A stretch of DNA of 64,000 nt from Bremerella sp. P1 (lineage in GTDB: Bacteria; Planctomycetota; Planctomycetia; Pirellulales; Pirellulaceae), in NCBI RefSeq assembly GCF_028748185.1, contig NZ_CP118164.1, forward strand, positions 2,666,001-2,730,000, in the 5' to 3' direction. The notes beneath the pieces are model-generated. The model made no database searches and was not told where the DNA came from. It saw nothing but the letters and a program-made list of their open reading frames with translations. Positions 36,933 to 45,129 of this stretch are shown one piece after another (positions within the stretch are counted from its first letter, which is position 1; the number at the start of each line of letters is the position of its first letter). Made by a program: the position numbers and the translations under genes.

Positions 36933-38162
36933 CTAGGGCTTAAGCTGTCGAACGAAGGTCCATCGGTCTTTGATCGGATCTGCCGGGCTGAATCCGATTG
37001 ACTGAAGCGTATCGATCTCGAGTTCTTCGCGGGCATCGAAGCTAATGTTTTCCAGCGATGGTAAGGCCTCAAGCTTTCGCACGCCTTCGTGAGTGATACG
37101 CGTCCCAAACGTATTCAGGACGCGAAGTTCACCCAGATTCTTCAGATGAGCAAGTCCTTCATCGGTGATGTCAGTCCAGCCGACGTTTAACTCTTCCAGT
37201 TGCGCGAGTGTTCCGATGCGTAGTAACGCTTCGTCTTGGATATTCGAGTGGCGCAGGGATAACTTCTTGAGATGGCTCAGCGACTCGAACTCAGAATATT
37301 GGGCCGGCTCGAATTCGACGCGTGTCTTGTAAAAGCTTAAATCGAGATCCTCGAGAGAACGTATCTGCAAGATATCGGGAAGACAAGCTTCGGTTAGTTG
37401 ATTCGTTCCAGCACTGTAGGGGATATGAAACTTCTTTAGCTTTTTGAGCCGATGCAGTGGCGAGATCCCTTCGTTGGTGACGTTGGGTATCGATCTGGCA
37501 ACCAAGGATTCCAAGGACGAGACTTCGGCAATCGCTTGAATACCAATATCGGTCGTCAGCCTACTGTCGATCGACAAGGACTTTAGATTCGGGAACTGGT
37601 GTAACTGTTGCAGACAAGCATCTGAGGCCGATCGATCGCAGAGACTCAAGTGTTGAATGGACTTCACGCTCGACAACTTTGCCAGCTGATTTGCCGAGAA
37701 CACGCCGCTGGCCATCCAGATCTTCGTCAGATTCTCGCATCCCACCATCGCTTCAACGCTTGCATCGGTTAGCTCGACATCGGTACCGAACGTTACAGTG
37801 CGAAGCTGCGTCAGTTCGGGCAGGAGATCCGCCGCTTCGTTCGGTTTACTTCCGGGATAAAAGTAGACCGTGGTAGCTCGGGAGAGAATATGCTCGCCCA
37901 ACAAATAACGCAAGACGAACGCCCCACGCGGTACGGGATCTGGGTCGCCATTCTCCCAGTCCTCTTGATAGTCGTATTGAATCATCGCCCCAGCGGTCGC
38001 GATCTTCTCAACGGCTACCTTTTCCCGCTCTGCCTCGACCCACTTCGGCCCGATCCACCCGAGGAAGAGACAGACGACCGTCAACAAAACCGCCATCCTA
38101 CGCAAGCTGACGCTTAGCCAGCGGCGTTTGGGGCTTTTCGGCTTGTCAGTTGTGGGGCTCAT
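36933..38162 (-). CDS. Membrane-anchored leucine-rich-repeat-like protein (paralogue)
   Basis: 409 aa. A basic N-terminus (KPKSPKRRWLSVSLRRM) and transmembrane helix (about 24-42) precede a long run of leucine-rich repeats (about 115-375), with consensus blocks such as LKSLSIDSRLTTDIGI, LKKLSLRHSNIQDEALL and LEELNVGWTDITDEGLA. The repeats are of the 23-25-residue cysteine-free, ITDEGL-containing kind seen in bacterial and plant proteins. It is 17 bp upstream of the second LRR gene, so they form an operon, probably from an old duplication. Confidence 0.82.
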   Translation of the reverse strand: MSPTTDKPKSPKRRWLSVSLRRMAVLLTVVCLFLGWIGPKWVEAEREKVAVEKIATAGAMIQYDYQEDWENGDPDPVPRGAFVLRYLLGEHILSRATTVYFYPGSKPNEAADLLPELTQLRTVTFGTDVELTDASVEAMVGCENLTKIWMASGVFSANQLAKLSSVKSIQHLSLCDRSASDACLQQLHQFPNLKSLSIDSRLTTDIGIQAIAEVSSLESLVARSIPNVTNEGISPLHRLKKLKKFHIPYSAGTNQLTEACLPDILQIRSLEDLDLSFYKTRVEFEPAQYSEFESLSHLKKLSLRHSNIQDEALLRIGTLAQLEELNVGWTDITDEGLAHLKNLGELRVLNTFGTRITHEGVRKLEALPSLENISFDAREELEIDTLQSIGFSPADPIKDRWTFVRQLKP

Positions 38163-38284
38163 ACATCTGATCGTACCGAATGTAACGATCGTCTGCGAAG
38201 ATTTTGTGGTTTGCCCACCCCCTGCTCTTTTCGGGTGACCTAACCTTTCTCAGTCGTTTTTCTTCACGCTTTGCTGGGAATGTC

Positions 38285-39253
38285 ATGCCGCCTGCTGCTC
38301 GGATCGCTGATATGCATACCTGCCCGATGAGTACCGGGCCGGTTCCGCATGTGGGTGGACCGGTGATGCTGGGCTGTCCAACGGTGCTGATCGGTGGCAT
38401 GCCAGCCGCGCGCGTGGGAGACATGGTCACGTGTGTTGGCCCGCCTGACACGATCGCGATGGGTTCGCCGACTGTCTTCATCGGAGGGATGCCGGCGGCT
38501 CGGATGGGAGACATGTGTGCCCATGGTGGCACCATCACGATGGGCTTTCCTCAAGTGATGATCGGCGAGATGGGCGGGGCGCCGACGATCCCGTCGATAC
38601 CCAGCTTGCCATCGATGCCGGGCCTTTCTATCAGCTTGCCCGAGATTCATATCCCGGTACCAAGCATCTCGCTGGAACTGCCGCATTTGACCGTTCCCAA
38701 GCTGAAGAAACTGCACCTGCCGTCACTGGTCGGCGCGTTTAGCAAAGGCTTGTTCGAAGGCCTTGCGAACAAGCAGAACCTAGAGATGTTCGCCGCACGC
38801 ACGGCGCTGGTCGCCCTGGGGGCGAATCCAGAACTGGTCGGTGCCGCGATGGCCCTTTACGGCGCGTACAGCTTGTACAAGACGTGCGACCAGATGGGGG
38901 ACGGTAATCCGGCAGCCGGCCTGGCCAAGCTGGGCTCTGCTTTGGCCAGTGGCAATGCGAACGACTACGCCCACTTGGCTGGCAGCCTGGCATCGATTGC
39001 CGTGATGGGCAAGGCCAACGATGCCGTCGACGATGCGGCCCTGACCGGGGCACGCAACGCCAATGCGATTTCCAAAGTTGACGATGCGTTGGACGACGCT
39101 TCGAAGGCCGGAAAAGCAGGCAAGGCAGCCAAGGTCACACATGCTGCCAGCAAAGTCGCCAAGGCGGGCGACAAGATCGACCGAGCAAGTGCTGCTGCCG
39201 GTCAAGCACAAGATAACGCAGACGAACACCACTCAGGCATCTTGGGAATTTAA
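38285..39253 (+). CDS. PAAR-domain protein with unknown C-terminal region
   Basis: 322 aa from ATG 38285. The first 95 residues hold PAAR repeats: MPPAARIADMHTC, GCPTVLIGGMPAARVGDMVTC and GSPTVFIGGMPAARMGDMC, with Cys/His residues that would bind Zn at a sharp tip. A Pro/Ser-rich stretch of alternating hydrophobic residues (about 100-150, ISLPEIHIPVPSISL) could continue as beta strands. The C-terminal 170 residues are Ala/Gly/Lys/Asp-rich helices (LASGNANDYAHLAGSLASIA, then DDALDDASKAGKAGKAAK), unlike any effector I recognise. PAAR proteins tip type VI secretion or contractile injection spikes; no VgrG, Hcp or sheath gene is nearby. The following gene begins 3 bp after its stop. Confidence 0.88.
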   Translation: MPPAARIADMHTCPMSTGPVPHVGGPVMLGCPTVLIGGMPAARVGDMVTCVGPPDTIAMGSPTVFIGGMPAARMGDMCAHGGTITMGFPQVMIGEMGGAPTIPSIPSLPSMPGLSISLPEIHIPVPSISLELPHLTVPKLKKLHLPSLVGAFSKGLFEGLANKQNLEMFAARTALVALGANPELVGAAMALYGAYSLYKTCDQMGDGNPAAGLAKLGSALASGNANDYAHLAGSLASIAVMGKANDAVDDAALTGARNANAISKVDDALDDASKAGKAGKAAKVTHAASKVAKAGDKIDRASAAAGQAQDNADEHHSGILGI

Positions 39254-39256
39254 GCG

Positions 39257-40126
39257 ATGCTCGATATTGAAAGCCAAATGCTGGACGCCTTGGATATCCT
39301 CTACGATTGCTTGGAAGAACCCGTCGAAGGGCTTGAAGAGGAAGTTCGTTCGATCTGCCTCAAAGAGGTCGATGACCTGGGACAGCGCACGTATCAGCAT
39401 ATGATCATGCCTGACCCGGCACTGCGGGACGATCTGGTCATTCGGCATGTGCTCGATCGTGAAGCCTTTCCTTTGCCGATCGCGATTGCAGCCGAGCGGT
39501 ACTTGGAGCTTTACGAAAAGGCTCCTTTGCCGGCGCATGCCCGACCGATCGTGGATACGATTCCCACGGAGTCGGACTTGCCACTTACCCGGGTTCGTAA
39601 CATCGATTGGGACAAATTCACCTACGAAGCGAGCGCTACCGGTCGTTTTCTGACCTGGACCAATATGCTGATCAACGCCGACCTGGCGAACGTTTCGGTC
39701 ACCGAGCGAGTCTTCTGTCAGCGGATGGAACCGTGTTACGAACAAGACACGTCGTCGCTGCAATACAAGCTTTATTCACGCTGGAACCTGGCCGATACGA
39801 TTCCCGACTACAACCAGGAAATGGGGCTCTCGGAAAGTGTTTTCCTAGCGCTTCATCCCAATCACCCGGCGACCGACTTCTTAATTCACTTTCAGTTCAT
39901 GCTGACGACCTGGATCGAGGCGAACTCCCAGCGAAGAAGTCTGAGCTTGAAAGAAGCGGTGCTTACTTATTGCACCGACCTGCCAGAGGATGTCTTCACC
40001 GAACTGATGCCCCCACTATCGCAGATTGTCATCATCGATAAGAAACATCAAACGCTTTATCATTTCGGCTGCGATGTGAATACCGTCCAACGGATGATGC
40101 GGTTCTGGCAGCCGGAGTTTGCCTAG
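39257..40126 (+). CDS. Acidic protein coupled to PAAR gene, unknown
   Basis: 289 aa, ATG 39257, three bases after the PAAR stop, so translation is coupled. The N-terminal 50 residues are very acidic (Glu/Asp), with no membrane segment or signal. The rest is a mixed alpha/beta soluble domain with VIRHVLDREAFPLPIAIAAE and DKKHQTLYHFGCDVN. Position suggests an adaptor, chaperone or immunity protein for the PAAR protein, as such partners are often encoded directly after it. No conserved immunity family is recognised. The assignment is by position only. Confidence 0.7.
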   Translation: MLDIESQMLDALDILYDCLEEPVEGLEEEVRSICLKEVDDLGQRTYQHMIMPDPALRDDLVIRHVLDREAFPLPIAIAAERYLELYEKAPLPAHARPIVDTIPTESDLPLTRVRNIDWDKFTYEASATGRFLTWTNMLINADLANVSVTERVFCQRMEPCYEQDTSSLQYKLYSRWNLADTIPDYNQEMGLSESVFLALHPNHPATDFLIHFQFMLTTWIEANSQRRSLSLKEAVLTYCTDLPEDVFTELMPPLSQIVIIDKKHQTLYHFGCDVNTVQRMMRFWQPEFA

Positions 40127-40228
40127 GATTTACAATCAACAACTTCTATTAAGATTGCCAAATCACTTCCGGCACTGGTAGAACAAACGGAAAGTACCAC
40201 CTCCATTTTGCAACCAAGGGGCCTGATC

Positions 40229-40864
40229 ATGATGGTTTCAATACGTATGTCTGTCGGTTTGTTGTCGTTGACAGGGCTTTTGATCCCAGCAGTCATGCCA
40301 TCTACGGCAGATGCTCAAGAGATTCCACGACTGGAAGCACGAGAATTGGAGCAGCGTGAACGAGCTGAGCGCGAACGAGAAGAGTTTCGTCGCGACGTAG
40401 AACGCGAGCGAGATGAGATTCGCCGCAACGCGGAACGCGAACGTGATGAGATGCGTCGCGAGGCAGAACGACGTGCCGAAGAATTTGACCGGCCTCGACC
40501 ACGTGGCGGCGAAATGGCGGAGGCGTTCGAGCAGCAGCGACGCGAACAGATGGAACGCGAGCATCACCGGATGATGTTGGAAGGACACCGTCTCGACTTT
40601 GAAATGCACAAGCTGCACATGGAACGGGTCGCAACCCAAGCCAGGATTGCCGGCGATCCCGTGCTCAGTGCTGCGTTCGCACTGGAACGCCTGCCAGAAC
40701 TGGTTCCCAATGAGCGAGAGCGGCGAGAAGTTCTCGAGGACTTCTTGGATGCATCTCAGAACCCTGCCATCAAGCGATTGATCCGAATGAAACTCCTCGA
40801 GCTTCCAGCGGAAGGACTTGAGCGGGAAGAACTCATCGAAGTGATCGAGAGTTTGATCGAGTAG
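40229..40864 (+). CDS. Secreted Arg/Glu-rich coiled-coil protein
   Basis: 211 aa from ATG 40229, with AAGGGG upstream. A signal peptide (about 1-27, ending PSTADAQ) is followed by an Arg/Glu-rich helix with four- to seven-residue repeats (AEREREEFRRDVERERDE at about 42-59, extending to about 95). A second half (about 115-211) is more regular helix with ERLPELVPNERERREVLEDF. No domain is recognised. It is probably a periplasmic or surface structural protein. It lies 100 bp after the PAAR operon. A hairpin in the gap to the next, convergent gene serves the minus strand. Confidence 0.75.
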   Translation: MMVSIRMSVGLLSLTGLLIPAVMPSTADAQEIPRLEARELEQRERAEREREEFRRDVERERDEIRRNAERERDEMRREAERRAEEFDRPRPRGGEMAEAFEQQRREQMEREHHRMMLEGHRLDFEMHKLHMERVATQARIAGDPVLSAAFALERLPELVPNERERREVLEDFLDASQNPAIKRLIRMKLLELPAEGLEREELIEVIESLIE

Positions 40865-40875
40865 CCTGAGCGAAT

Positions 40876-40914
40876 GAAAAACCTGACCGACACGTCGCGT
40901 GCGTCTCGGTCAGG
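40876..40914 (-). terminator. Intrinsic terminator of the CNNM/CBS gene
   Basis: 9-bp stem CCTGACCGA / TCGGTCAGG (40882-40890 and 40906-40914) followed on the minus strand by five T (complement of the A run before 40882). It is 25 bp past the stop at 40940. Confidence 0.7.
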
Positions 40915-40939
40915 ATGCTGAATGGCTTCTCTTGACGTC

Positions 40940-42274
40940 CTACTCGGAAGCAGCTTCCGTTTCCGAGTCTTTCTCAGCCACACAGTAGATATAGGCTTCG
41001 CGAACCAATGCTCCTTTGGTCTTGCGAACAATAATGCGACGGTTTTCGTCTTCGATGGTCGTACCGCTGGTGGGCGGATCGGTGAGACGTTCCAGAATCC
41101 AGTCGTTGACATTCAAAACCGGTTTTTCGCTGGCAGGCTCAAGCGTCAGACCAGTCACATGTTGCAGATGATGTAGCGAGGCGAAACCTCCGGCGATCCA
41201 GCCTTCGCCGGAGCGACGAACGTAGGTCGGCAGCCGATCGAACTCGTCGTGGATTTCGCCGATGATCTCTTCGACGATATCTTCCAGAGTCACCATCCCG
41301 ATGACGCGATCGTTCTCACGTACCAAGGCGATGTGCTGACGTTCACGCATCAACCGTTCGAGACATTCGGAAACCGAAGCTTTCGCCGCGAACGAAATGA
41401 TTGGCCTGGTCAACGTGCTTACCTTCCGATTCTCGCCTCCGTGCGTTTCTTCAGCCACGATATCCTTAAGGTTGACGTATCCGGTGATTCGCTGTGGGCT
41501 GCCGGCTTGCTGCGTAACCGGATACCGAGTGTGCATCGTTTGATAGGCCAATTGCAACGCGTTCTCCATGGTTTCTTCCGCTGACAACATGCCCATGTAC
41601 TGGGCCGGCAGCATGATATCGGACACCGGCGTAGCCGAGAGCCTGGATGCACTTACGATAATTCCTTCCTCGCGACGCCCGATCAGATTACTGATACGTG
41701 CCAGCGATGCCGCCCCACGCAGTTCTTGAATGGCCGCTTCCGAGATTTCTCCGTCTTCCCCCTGAGGACTGCCAAACAGCGAGACGATTCCCGTAACGGA
41801 CTTTTCAAAGAACCAGACGGCCGGCCAGACGGCGTAAGAAAACCACTCCATCGGTGGCGAGAGTTTCAGACAGATCCATTCCTTGTTCTTCAGCGCGAAT
41901 ACCTTGGGAACCAGTTCGCCGAACAGGATGGTAATCATCGTTAGCGGTGCCACGACCAAGGTAATCGCCAACAAGGCGGCAGCTGTTTCCGAGAAGCCTG
42001 ACTCGATCAGCATCGGCTCAACCTTCTCGGCGGCCCCTGCCCCACCGGTGGCCGCGGCAACGGCGGCCACCAACGTGATACCCAACTGCACCACCGCCAG
42101 ACTGGCTTCCATGTTGTCTTTCATCCGCAAAGCGGAAGCGGCTCCGCCCCGCTTTTCGTCGATTAACGCATGTAGTCGACCTAGTCCAATCGATGCCAGG
42201 GCAATCTCATAGGCGGCGAAAACACTGTTGAAAGCGATCATCAACGCGATGACGAGTAGTTCGAACGTTCCCAT
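40940..42274 (-). CDS. CNNM/CorC-type membrane protein with CBS domains
   Basis: 444 aa. The N-terminal half is a CNNM (DUF21) membrane domain with three or four helices (about 1-21, 60-80, 92-118 and 133-155), with SVFAAYEIALASIG near 17-30. Two CBS domains follow (about 205-325), one with YVNLKDIVAEETHG. The last 85 residues form the CorC_HlyC transporter-associated domain (FDRLPTYVRRSGEGWIAGGF). Such proteins are magnesium or other divalent-cation efflux proteins or their regulators; older annotation calls them haemolysins. Monocistronic, with its own terminator. Confidence 0.93.
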   Translation of the reverse strand: MGTFELLVIALMIAFNSVFAAYEIALASIGLGRLHALIDEKRGGAASALRMKDNMEASLAVVQLGITLVAAVAAATGGAGAAEKVEPMLIESGFSETAAALLAITLVVAPLTMITILFGELVPKVFALKNKEWICLKLSPPMEWFSYAVWPAVWFFEKSVTGIVSLFGSPQGEDGEISEAAIQELRGAASLARISNLIGRREEGIIVSASRLSATPVSDIMLPAQYMGMLSAEETMENALQLAYQTMHTRYPVTQQAGSPQRITGYVNLKDIVAEETHGGENRKVSTLTRPIISFAAKASVSECLERLMRERQHIALVRENDRVIGMVTLEDIVEEIIGEIHDEFDRLPTYVRRSGEGWIAGGFASLHHLQHVTGLTLEPASEKPVLNVNDWILERLTDPPTSGTTIEDENRRIIVRKTKGALVREAYIYCVAEKDSETEAASE

Positions 42275-42404
42275 TGGTCTGCGTCTTGATGTGAGGTACC
42301 GGTCGTTTCATCGAAGCGTTTGCTACGAACTCTACTACCACACTTTCGCATTCTTCCTGAGAAGATAAAACCGCAGAGACCGAAAAAGAAACCAGCTGGC
42401 CAAG

Positions 42405-42839
42405 CTATTTAGACTGCAAATCAAAGTTGAACTCGTTCGAGCCTTCTTTGACGTCCGCGGTTAGCTCTGACTTGTCGTTGTACTTCTTGGGCAACGTTTC
42501 TGGTTTGGCGCTGCCAGGAACCGCATCGTCGCCGGGTTGAGCCGTGGTGATAAGGACCTTGTTGGCTCCGACCACGGCACCTTTCGTATCGTTAAGCAGG
42601 TTCAACTCATAGTGTCCCTGAGCATCGGTCTTGCCGGAAGCCAGGCGTCCTAGCTCAACCGACTGAAACGAAACCGTGGCGTCGGCCAGAGGCGATCCAT
42701 CTAGCGTCACATTGCCAGAGACTTCGCCCAGATCTGGCTGATCGGCGGGCTTCGATTGAAAGCAACCGGCGCAAGTTGTGGCAAGTGCCACCAGCAAGAG
42801 GAAGCCAAAAGATCGGTGATGAACCGAGAGTCGTAGCAT
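42405..42839 (-). CDS. Carboxypeptidase-regulatory-like lipoprotein (module 4)
   Basis: 144 aa from ATG 42839. The signal ends in lipobox CAGC (Cys 26). The body begins VSGNVTLDGSPLADATVSFQ and contains GKTDAQGHYELNLL and LPKKYNDKSELTADV, the same beta-sandwich as in modules 1-3. It follows the DUF1559 gene by 109 bp, with a strong hairpin in between. The module lies 11 kb from the other three. AAGGAA precedes the start. Confidence 0.85.
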   Translation of the reverse strand: MLRLSVHHRSFGFLLLVALATTCAGCFQSKPADQPDLGEVSGNVTLDGSPLADATVSFQSVELGRLASGKTDAQGHYELNLLNDTKGAVVGANKVLITTAQPGDDAVPGSAKPETLPKKYNDKSELTADVKEGSNEFNFDLQSK

Positions 42840-42890
42840 GTCGCTCGTTCCTTAGGTGGGGAGTGCGATAAATGGAGGTGGGTGCAAACT

Positions 42891-42922
42891 GCCGGACGCC
42901 CATACAAGATGGGGCATCCGGC
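42891..42922 (-). promoter_or_regulatory. Intercistronic hairpin, DUF1559 module 4
   Basis: A 13-bp stem with one bulge and one mismatch (GCCGGACGCCCAT / ATGGGGCATCCGGC, 42891-42903 and 42909-42922), loop ACAAG, between the DUF1559 gene and the lipoprotein gene. It is the same position as in modules 1 and 2 with a different sequence. Confidence 0.6.
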
Positions 42923-42948
42923 GAAGTTACTCGAAGTTGCTGACTGCG

Positions 42949-43878
42949 TTAGAATTCGCCGATCGTATTGCCGTCGTCGACACAGATCAGGTACTCGTAG
43001 ATGCTGTCGATCGCGCTGGTGTTGTTGTTGGGTGCGGCCGATCGGATGAACTGGATGTTTTCCGATAGGAAGCGAACACTGCCGTCAAATTTCAGGACCA
43101 TCGCTCCGCCAGGATGAAGGCTGCTGAGTGCTTCCCCTTTCTGATCGGTTGTGCCTGTGTTGTCATTAATAGGCCAACGTCCGGAGATCGCCAACTCGTC
43201 GATGCAGTTGCCACCCAAGCTTTGTTGACAACCAGCCCACGACTTCAAGCTCATCGTCTGACCATTCAGTTTCGAGCAGCTTTCGCCCACGGCCAAGGTG
43301 TTGCTGAGGCCATCGACGACATCGCGGAAGTTGCGTCCGCTGTGACGATAGAAACCAGCATCGCCATTGTTCAGATTGCCAGAACGAGAGTGATTGTAGA
43401 CGGCGTAGTTCATCCCGCCCCCCTTGAGAAAACGCTGGGCGGAGTCACCAACCGTCTTCCCGGTGTCGGAAGGACAACGATATCCTTCGACGGGTACCAA
43501 CATGGTATCGGTCAGTTCGTTTTCGAGATGATTGCCCTGGGTGATGCCTGCTTGCTCATGCAAAGCGCCTTGCTCAATGAACGGCAGCAGGAACGCGGCC
43601 CAGCCCCAGCCCTCGACGGTATCCGACCCGTTCCCCATGTCATCGGGATCACCGACCGGAGAGATTACCATCGGTGGAAGGTTCTGGAACGTGTCGTGGT
43701 AGTTGTGCAGTGCCAATCCAATTTGTTTGAGGTTGTTACTGCATTGCATACGCCGGGCAGCTTCGCGGGCTTGTTGCACGGCCGGTAATAACAAGGCGAT
43801 CAATACGCCAATGATCGCGATCACCACCAAGAGTTCAACGAGCGTGAACCCACGGTGTTTCAAGCACTTAATAAACAT
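42949..43878 (-). CDS. DUF1559 prepilin-like secreted protein (module 4)
   Basis: 309 aa from ATG 43878, with AAGGAA upstream. The short leader ends KHRG (Gly 10) before [16 protein letters not shown]. The core has [22 protein letters not shown] and HPGGAMVLKFDGSVRFL. It is the shortest of the four and has a minimal basic leader. On the minus strand a TTGACC (43957-43962) is about 80 bp before the start, without the inverted 12-mers of modules 1 and 2. It is divergent with the ABC exporter operon. Confidence 0.93.
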   Translation of the reverse strand: MFIKCLKHRGFTLVELLVVIAIIGVLIALLLPAVQQAREAARRMQCSNNLKQIGLALHNYHDTFQNLPPMVISPVGDPDDMGNGSDTVEGWGWAAFLLPFIEQGALHEQAGITQGNHLENELTDTMLVPVEGYRCPSDTGKTVGDSAQRFLKGGGMNYAVYNHSRSGNLNNGDAGFYRHSGRNFRDVVDGLSNTLAVGESCSKLNGQTMSLKSWAGCQQSLGGNCIDELAISGRWPINDNTGTTDQKGEALSSLHPGGAMVLKFDGSVRFLSENIQFIRSAAPNNNTSAIDSIYEYLICVDDGNTIGEF

Positions 43879-44179
43879 GAGTTGGTTCCTTCAGATTAGG
43901 AAATACATAATAGAGAGGGTATGCCAAACCCCTAAATTAGGTTGAAATCCCATTTAGGTCAAGAATTTAAACTTTCATGAGAAATTTTTTGGACTGAGAG
44001 TCTCCCATCCAGGGCGGCCTATGTGTTTACGGCCCATAGAACGCCGATTTCCCCCGTGAACTTCGAAGCGATGGTTGTGTCTGCCGAGTGGGTATTTCGC
44101 CATCATCTTCCTTTGGCTTGGGTTCCCACGTAGAACGGAACCTTCTCGGATCCTTTTCCCAACTCATCAAGGCCGGTCG
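43879..44179. other. Divergent intergenic region, DUF1559 module 4 / ABC exporter
   Basis: 301 bp holding promoters for both directions. CCTAAATTAGG (43931-43941) is a symmetric site about 55 bp before the DUF1559 start. The minus strand has TTGACC at 43957-43962 and TAATTT 17 bp downstream as weak promoter candidates. No gene is seen. Confidence 0.5.
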
Positions 44180-45127
44180 ATGCCTCCCACGATTCGCTGC
44201 CACGACCTCGTTAAGACTTATCCTGGCAAGCCGCCGGTCGAAGCCGTTCGAGGGCTCGACTTGGAAGTTCACCCTGGCGAATGCTTTGGATTGCTGGGAC
44301 CCAACGGGGCCGGCAAGACAACCACGATCGAGATACTTGAGGGACTGTTATCCCCAACCAGCGGTGATGTCGAAGTGCTGGGCAAACGCTGGGGTGGAAG
44401 CGGGGAAGAAGAGATCCGTCAGCGGATCGGTATTTCGCTGCAAGAGACTCGTCTGAGCGAAAAGCTGACCGTGCATGAAACGATCGCGCTGTTTCGGAGC
44501 TTCTACAACCAAGGCATCACGCCAGACGAAGCTTTGGGTTTGGTCTCGCTGCATGAAAAGTCGAATGCCCGAATCAGTAGTCTTTCCGGCGGCCAGAAGC
44601 AACGGCTGGCGGTCGCGTGTGCTTTGGTGGGTGATCCGCTCCTTGTCTTTCTCGACGAACCGACCACTGGCCTCGATCCCCAATCGCGTCGTCAGCTATG
44701 GGATGTCATTCGGGATCTGCGAGATGGCGGCCGCACGATCATGTTGACCACGCATTACATGGACGAGGCCGAACGGCTGTGCGATCGCGTCGCAGTGGTC
44801 GATCATGGGAAAGTCATCGCCCTGGGTTCACCACGAGATTTGATTACCCGCCTGGGAGGTGACCAGGTGATTGAGTTCCGCGTGAAGGAGGACGGCCCCA
44901 AGCTTTCAGCGGAATCTTTTGGTTCGCTGCCGGGAGTGCATTCGACCTTTTTTGACGCCGGGACGATCGTGTTGCACGTGAAAGAAATACACGCCGCGCT
45001 ACCTGCGGTCATGGATAAGCTTCGTGCCGACCAAGTCGAGCTGGCCCAACTAACGACACGGCAGGCTAGCCTGGAAGATGTGTTCGTCACACTCACCGGT
45101 CGTCACTTGCGGGACGGAGGAGAATAG
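44180..45127 (+). CDS. ABC-2 type exporter, ATP-binding protein
   Basis: 315 aa from ATG 44180. Walker A LGPNGAGKTTT (about 37-47), Q-loop QETRLSEK, signature LSGGQKQRL, Walker B LLVFLDEPTTGLDP and the switch TTHYMDEAE all present in order. A C-terminal regulatory domain of about 85 residues follows, typical of DrrA/CcmA-type exporters. It energises the permease encoded two bases downstream. The substrate may be a drug, lipid or polysaccharide; none is evident. The longer frame from 44075 adds residues unlike the family and is not used. Confidence 0.96.
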   Translation: MPPTIRCHDLVKTYPGKPPVEAVRGLDLEVHPGECFGLLGPNGAGKTTTIEILEGLLSPTSGDVEVLGKRWGGSGEEEIRQRIGISLQETRLSEKLTVHETIALFRSFYNQGITPDEALGLVSLHEKSNARISSLSGGQKQRLAVACALVGDPLLVFLDEPTTGLDPQSRRQLWDVIRDLRDGGRTIMLTTHYMDEAERLCDRVAVVDHGKVIALGSPRDLITRLGGDQVIEFRVKEDGPKLSAESFGSLPGVHSTFFDAGTIVLHVKEIHAALPAVMDKLRADQVELAQLTTRQASLEDVFVTLTGRHLRDGGE

Positions 45128-45129
45128 TC

